DNA from: Pseudorhizobium tarimense
GTDB lineage: Bacteria; Pseudomonadota; Alphaproteobacteria; Rhizobiales; Rhizobiaceae
DNA: 64,000 bases
Direction of reading: 5' to 3'
Assembly: GCF_022968135.1 (NCBI RefSeq)
Contig: NZ_JALJRA010000011.1
Span: 1-64,000 of the forward strand
In this document: positions 63,357-64,000 of the stretch, piece after piece
Position numbering within the stretch: position 1 is the stretch's first letter
Layout of the letters: the number at the start of each line of letters is the position of its first letter
Position numbers and translations under genes: made by a program
The notes under the pieces: model-generated
The model's input: only the letters and a program-made list of their open reading frames with translations
Told to the model about the DNA's origin: nothing
The model's database searches: none

Positions 63357-64000
63357 TCAGGCTGCGATGAACTCGTTCCAGCGGCGGACCATGTACCGGT
63401 CTTCGTCCATAACCGAGTTCCAGCAGGCGACGTGGCCCATGCGATCTTCGAAGGAACCACCGTCACGGACGGCACCGGCCTTTTCCATGACCTTGCCCTC
63501 CGGAGAGAGGATATCACCTTGAGCCGGCTTGCCCTCGATCCAGTAGCCCCATTCATCGGCCGACATGTATTCCCTGGCGGTATCCATACAGGCGGAATAG
63601 TAGCCCTGGCGGTTGAGGTAGCCGCCGACCCAGCCGGAAGTGTACCAGTTGATGTACTCGTAGGCCGCATCGAGTTGCGCGCCCGACAGGTGCGAGGCGA
63701 GACCGAGGCCGCCGCCCCAAGAGCGATAACCTTCCTTGAGCGGCTGATACTTACAGGCAATCCCCTTGGAGCGGACGGCGGCAACGGCTGGCGACCACAT
63801 GGACTGGATCACCACTTCGCCCGAAGCCATAAGGTTGACCGACTCGTCGAAGGACTTCCAGAAGGCGCGGAACTGGCCGTCCTGCTTGGCCTTGATGAGG
63901 AAATCGATCGTGGCGTCGATCTCTTCCTTGGTCATGTTGCCCTTGTCGGCATATTTGATGTTGCCCATGGCTTCCATGATCATCGCTGCGTCCATGATGC
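63357..64000 (-). CDS. PotD-like ABC importer substrate-binding protein, C-terminal part (cut by window edge)
   Basis: The last about 214 residues of an extracellular binding protein; the frame stays open to the window end. IDFLIKAKQDGQFRAFWKSFDESVNLMASGEVVIQSMWSPAVAAVRS and YEYINWYTSGWVGGYLNRQGYYS resemble PotD/spermidine-type proteins. The start, signal peptide and any ATPase gene lie outside the window. Ligand is unknown. Confidence 0.85.
   Translation of the reverse strand, partial: IMDAAMIMEAMGNIKYADKGNMTKEEIDATIDFLIKAKQDGQFRAFWKSFDESVNLMASGEVVIQSMWSPAVAAVRSKGIACKYQPLKEGYRSWGGGLGLASHLSGAQLDAAYEYINWYTSGWVGGYLNRQGYYSACMDTAREYMSADEWGYWIEGKPAQGDILSPEGKVMEKAGAVRDGGSFEDRMGHVACWNSVMDEDRYMVRRWNEFIAA

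Overview
This is a GC-rich alphaproteobacterial window, most likely from a Rhizobiaceae member (Rhizobium, Sinorhizobium/Ensifer, Agrobacterium or Shinella type). The main pointers are a rhizobial-type glycerol operon (glpR-glpDSTPQUV), a NasS-NasT nitrate-sensing pair, an operon-encoded second-type chemotaxis system, and a dense load of ABC uptake systems beside catabolic modules. The mix of intact catabolic islands and decaying genes would suit a chromid, a megaplasmid or an accessory chromosomal region; the replicon type cannot be read from the sequence.

Layout. (1) 1-2646, minus: start of nirB, nasS and nasT. The nirB leader carries a sigma-54 promoter, two small ANTAR-type hairpins and an intrinsic terminator, which is the expected NasT antitermination target. 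(2) 2824-18752: a CoA-dependent anthranilate (2-aminobenzoate) catabolic island. It has a kynurenine-formamidase-like hydrolase, a divergent aminobenzoate-CoA ligase, a five-gene branched-chain-type ABC importer, and a convergent seven-gene operon headed by a bifunctional 2-aminobenzoyl-CoA monooxygenase/reductase-like flavoprotein and followed by beta-oxidation-type enzymes, a thioesterase and a RidA protein. A MarR regulator is divergent from that operon, and the two main promoters share an AT-rich motif. (3) 19327-29638: a poorly characterised type I secretion locus with a LuxR-type pseudo-receiver regulator, a glycine-rich 554-residue protein, a 663-residue repeat protein, a T1SS ABC exporter with a long N-terminal extension and an HlyD adaptor. 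This is the best candidate for an undescribed system. (4) 29787-31077: decayed genes (a TPR-protein tail and a GAF-GGDEF diguanylate cyclase with several frameshifts). (5) 31267-42628: a chemotaxis operon (STAS-cheY-cheA-cheW-mcp-mcp-cheW-cheR-cheB), with a divergent soluble protein that keeps a remnant MCP hairpin tip. The two mcp genes share 443 identical bases. (6) 42837-47987: a PHO-box-preceded Ugp-like ABC importer plus a GpdQ-like phosphodiesterase. (7) 48275-56744: glpR and glpDSTPQUV. The two glycerol-transporter ATPases have complementary defects, so one composite ATP site looks canonical and the other degenerate. (8) 56926-64000, minus: a membrane acyltransferase, decayed galC-galD genes of gallate-type ring-cleavage metabolism, and an operon with a PotBCD-like importer (binding protein cut by the window edge), a hydantoin/allantoin-type racemase and a GNAT acetyltransferase.

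How the parts fit: the island at 2.8-18.8 kb would import an aromatic acid, activate it with CoA, dearomatise it and degrade it by beta-oxidation-like steps. The 42.8-56.7 kb region would take up organophosphates under phosphate starvation, release glycerol 3-phosphate, and feed it with imported glycerol into GlpD; no glycerol kinase gene lies in the window. All functional calls rest on reading motifs by eye; no database search was run.
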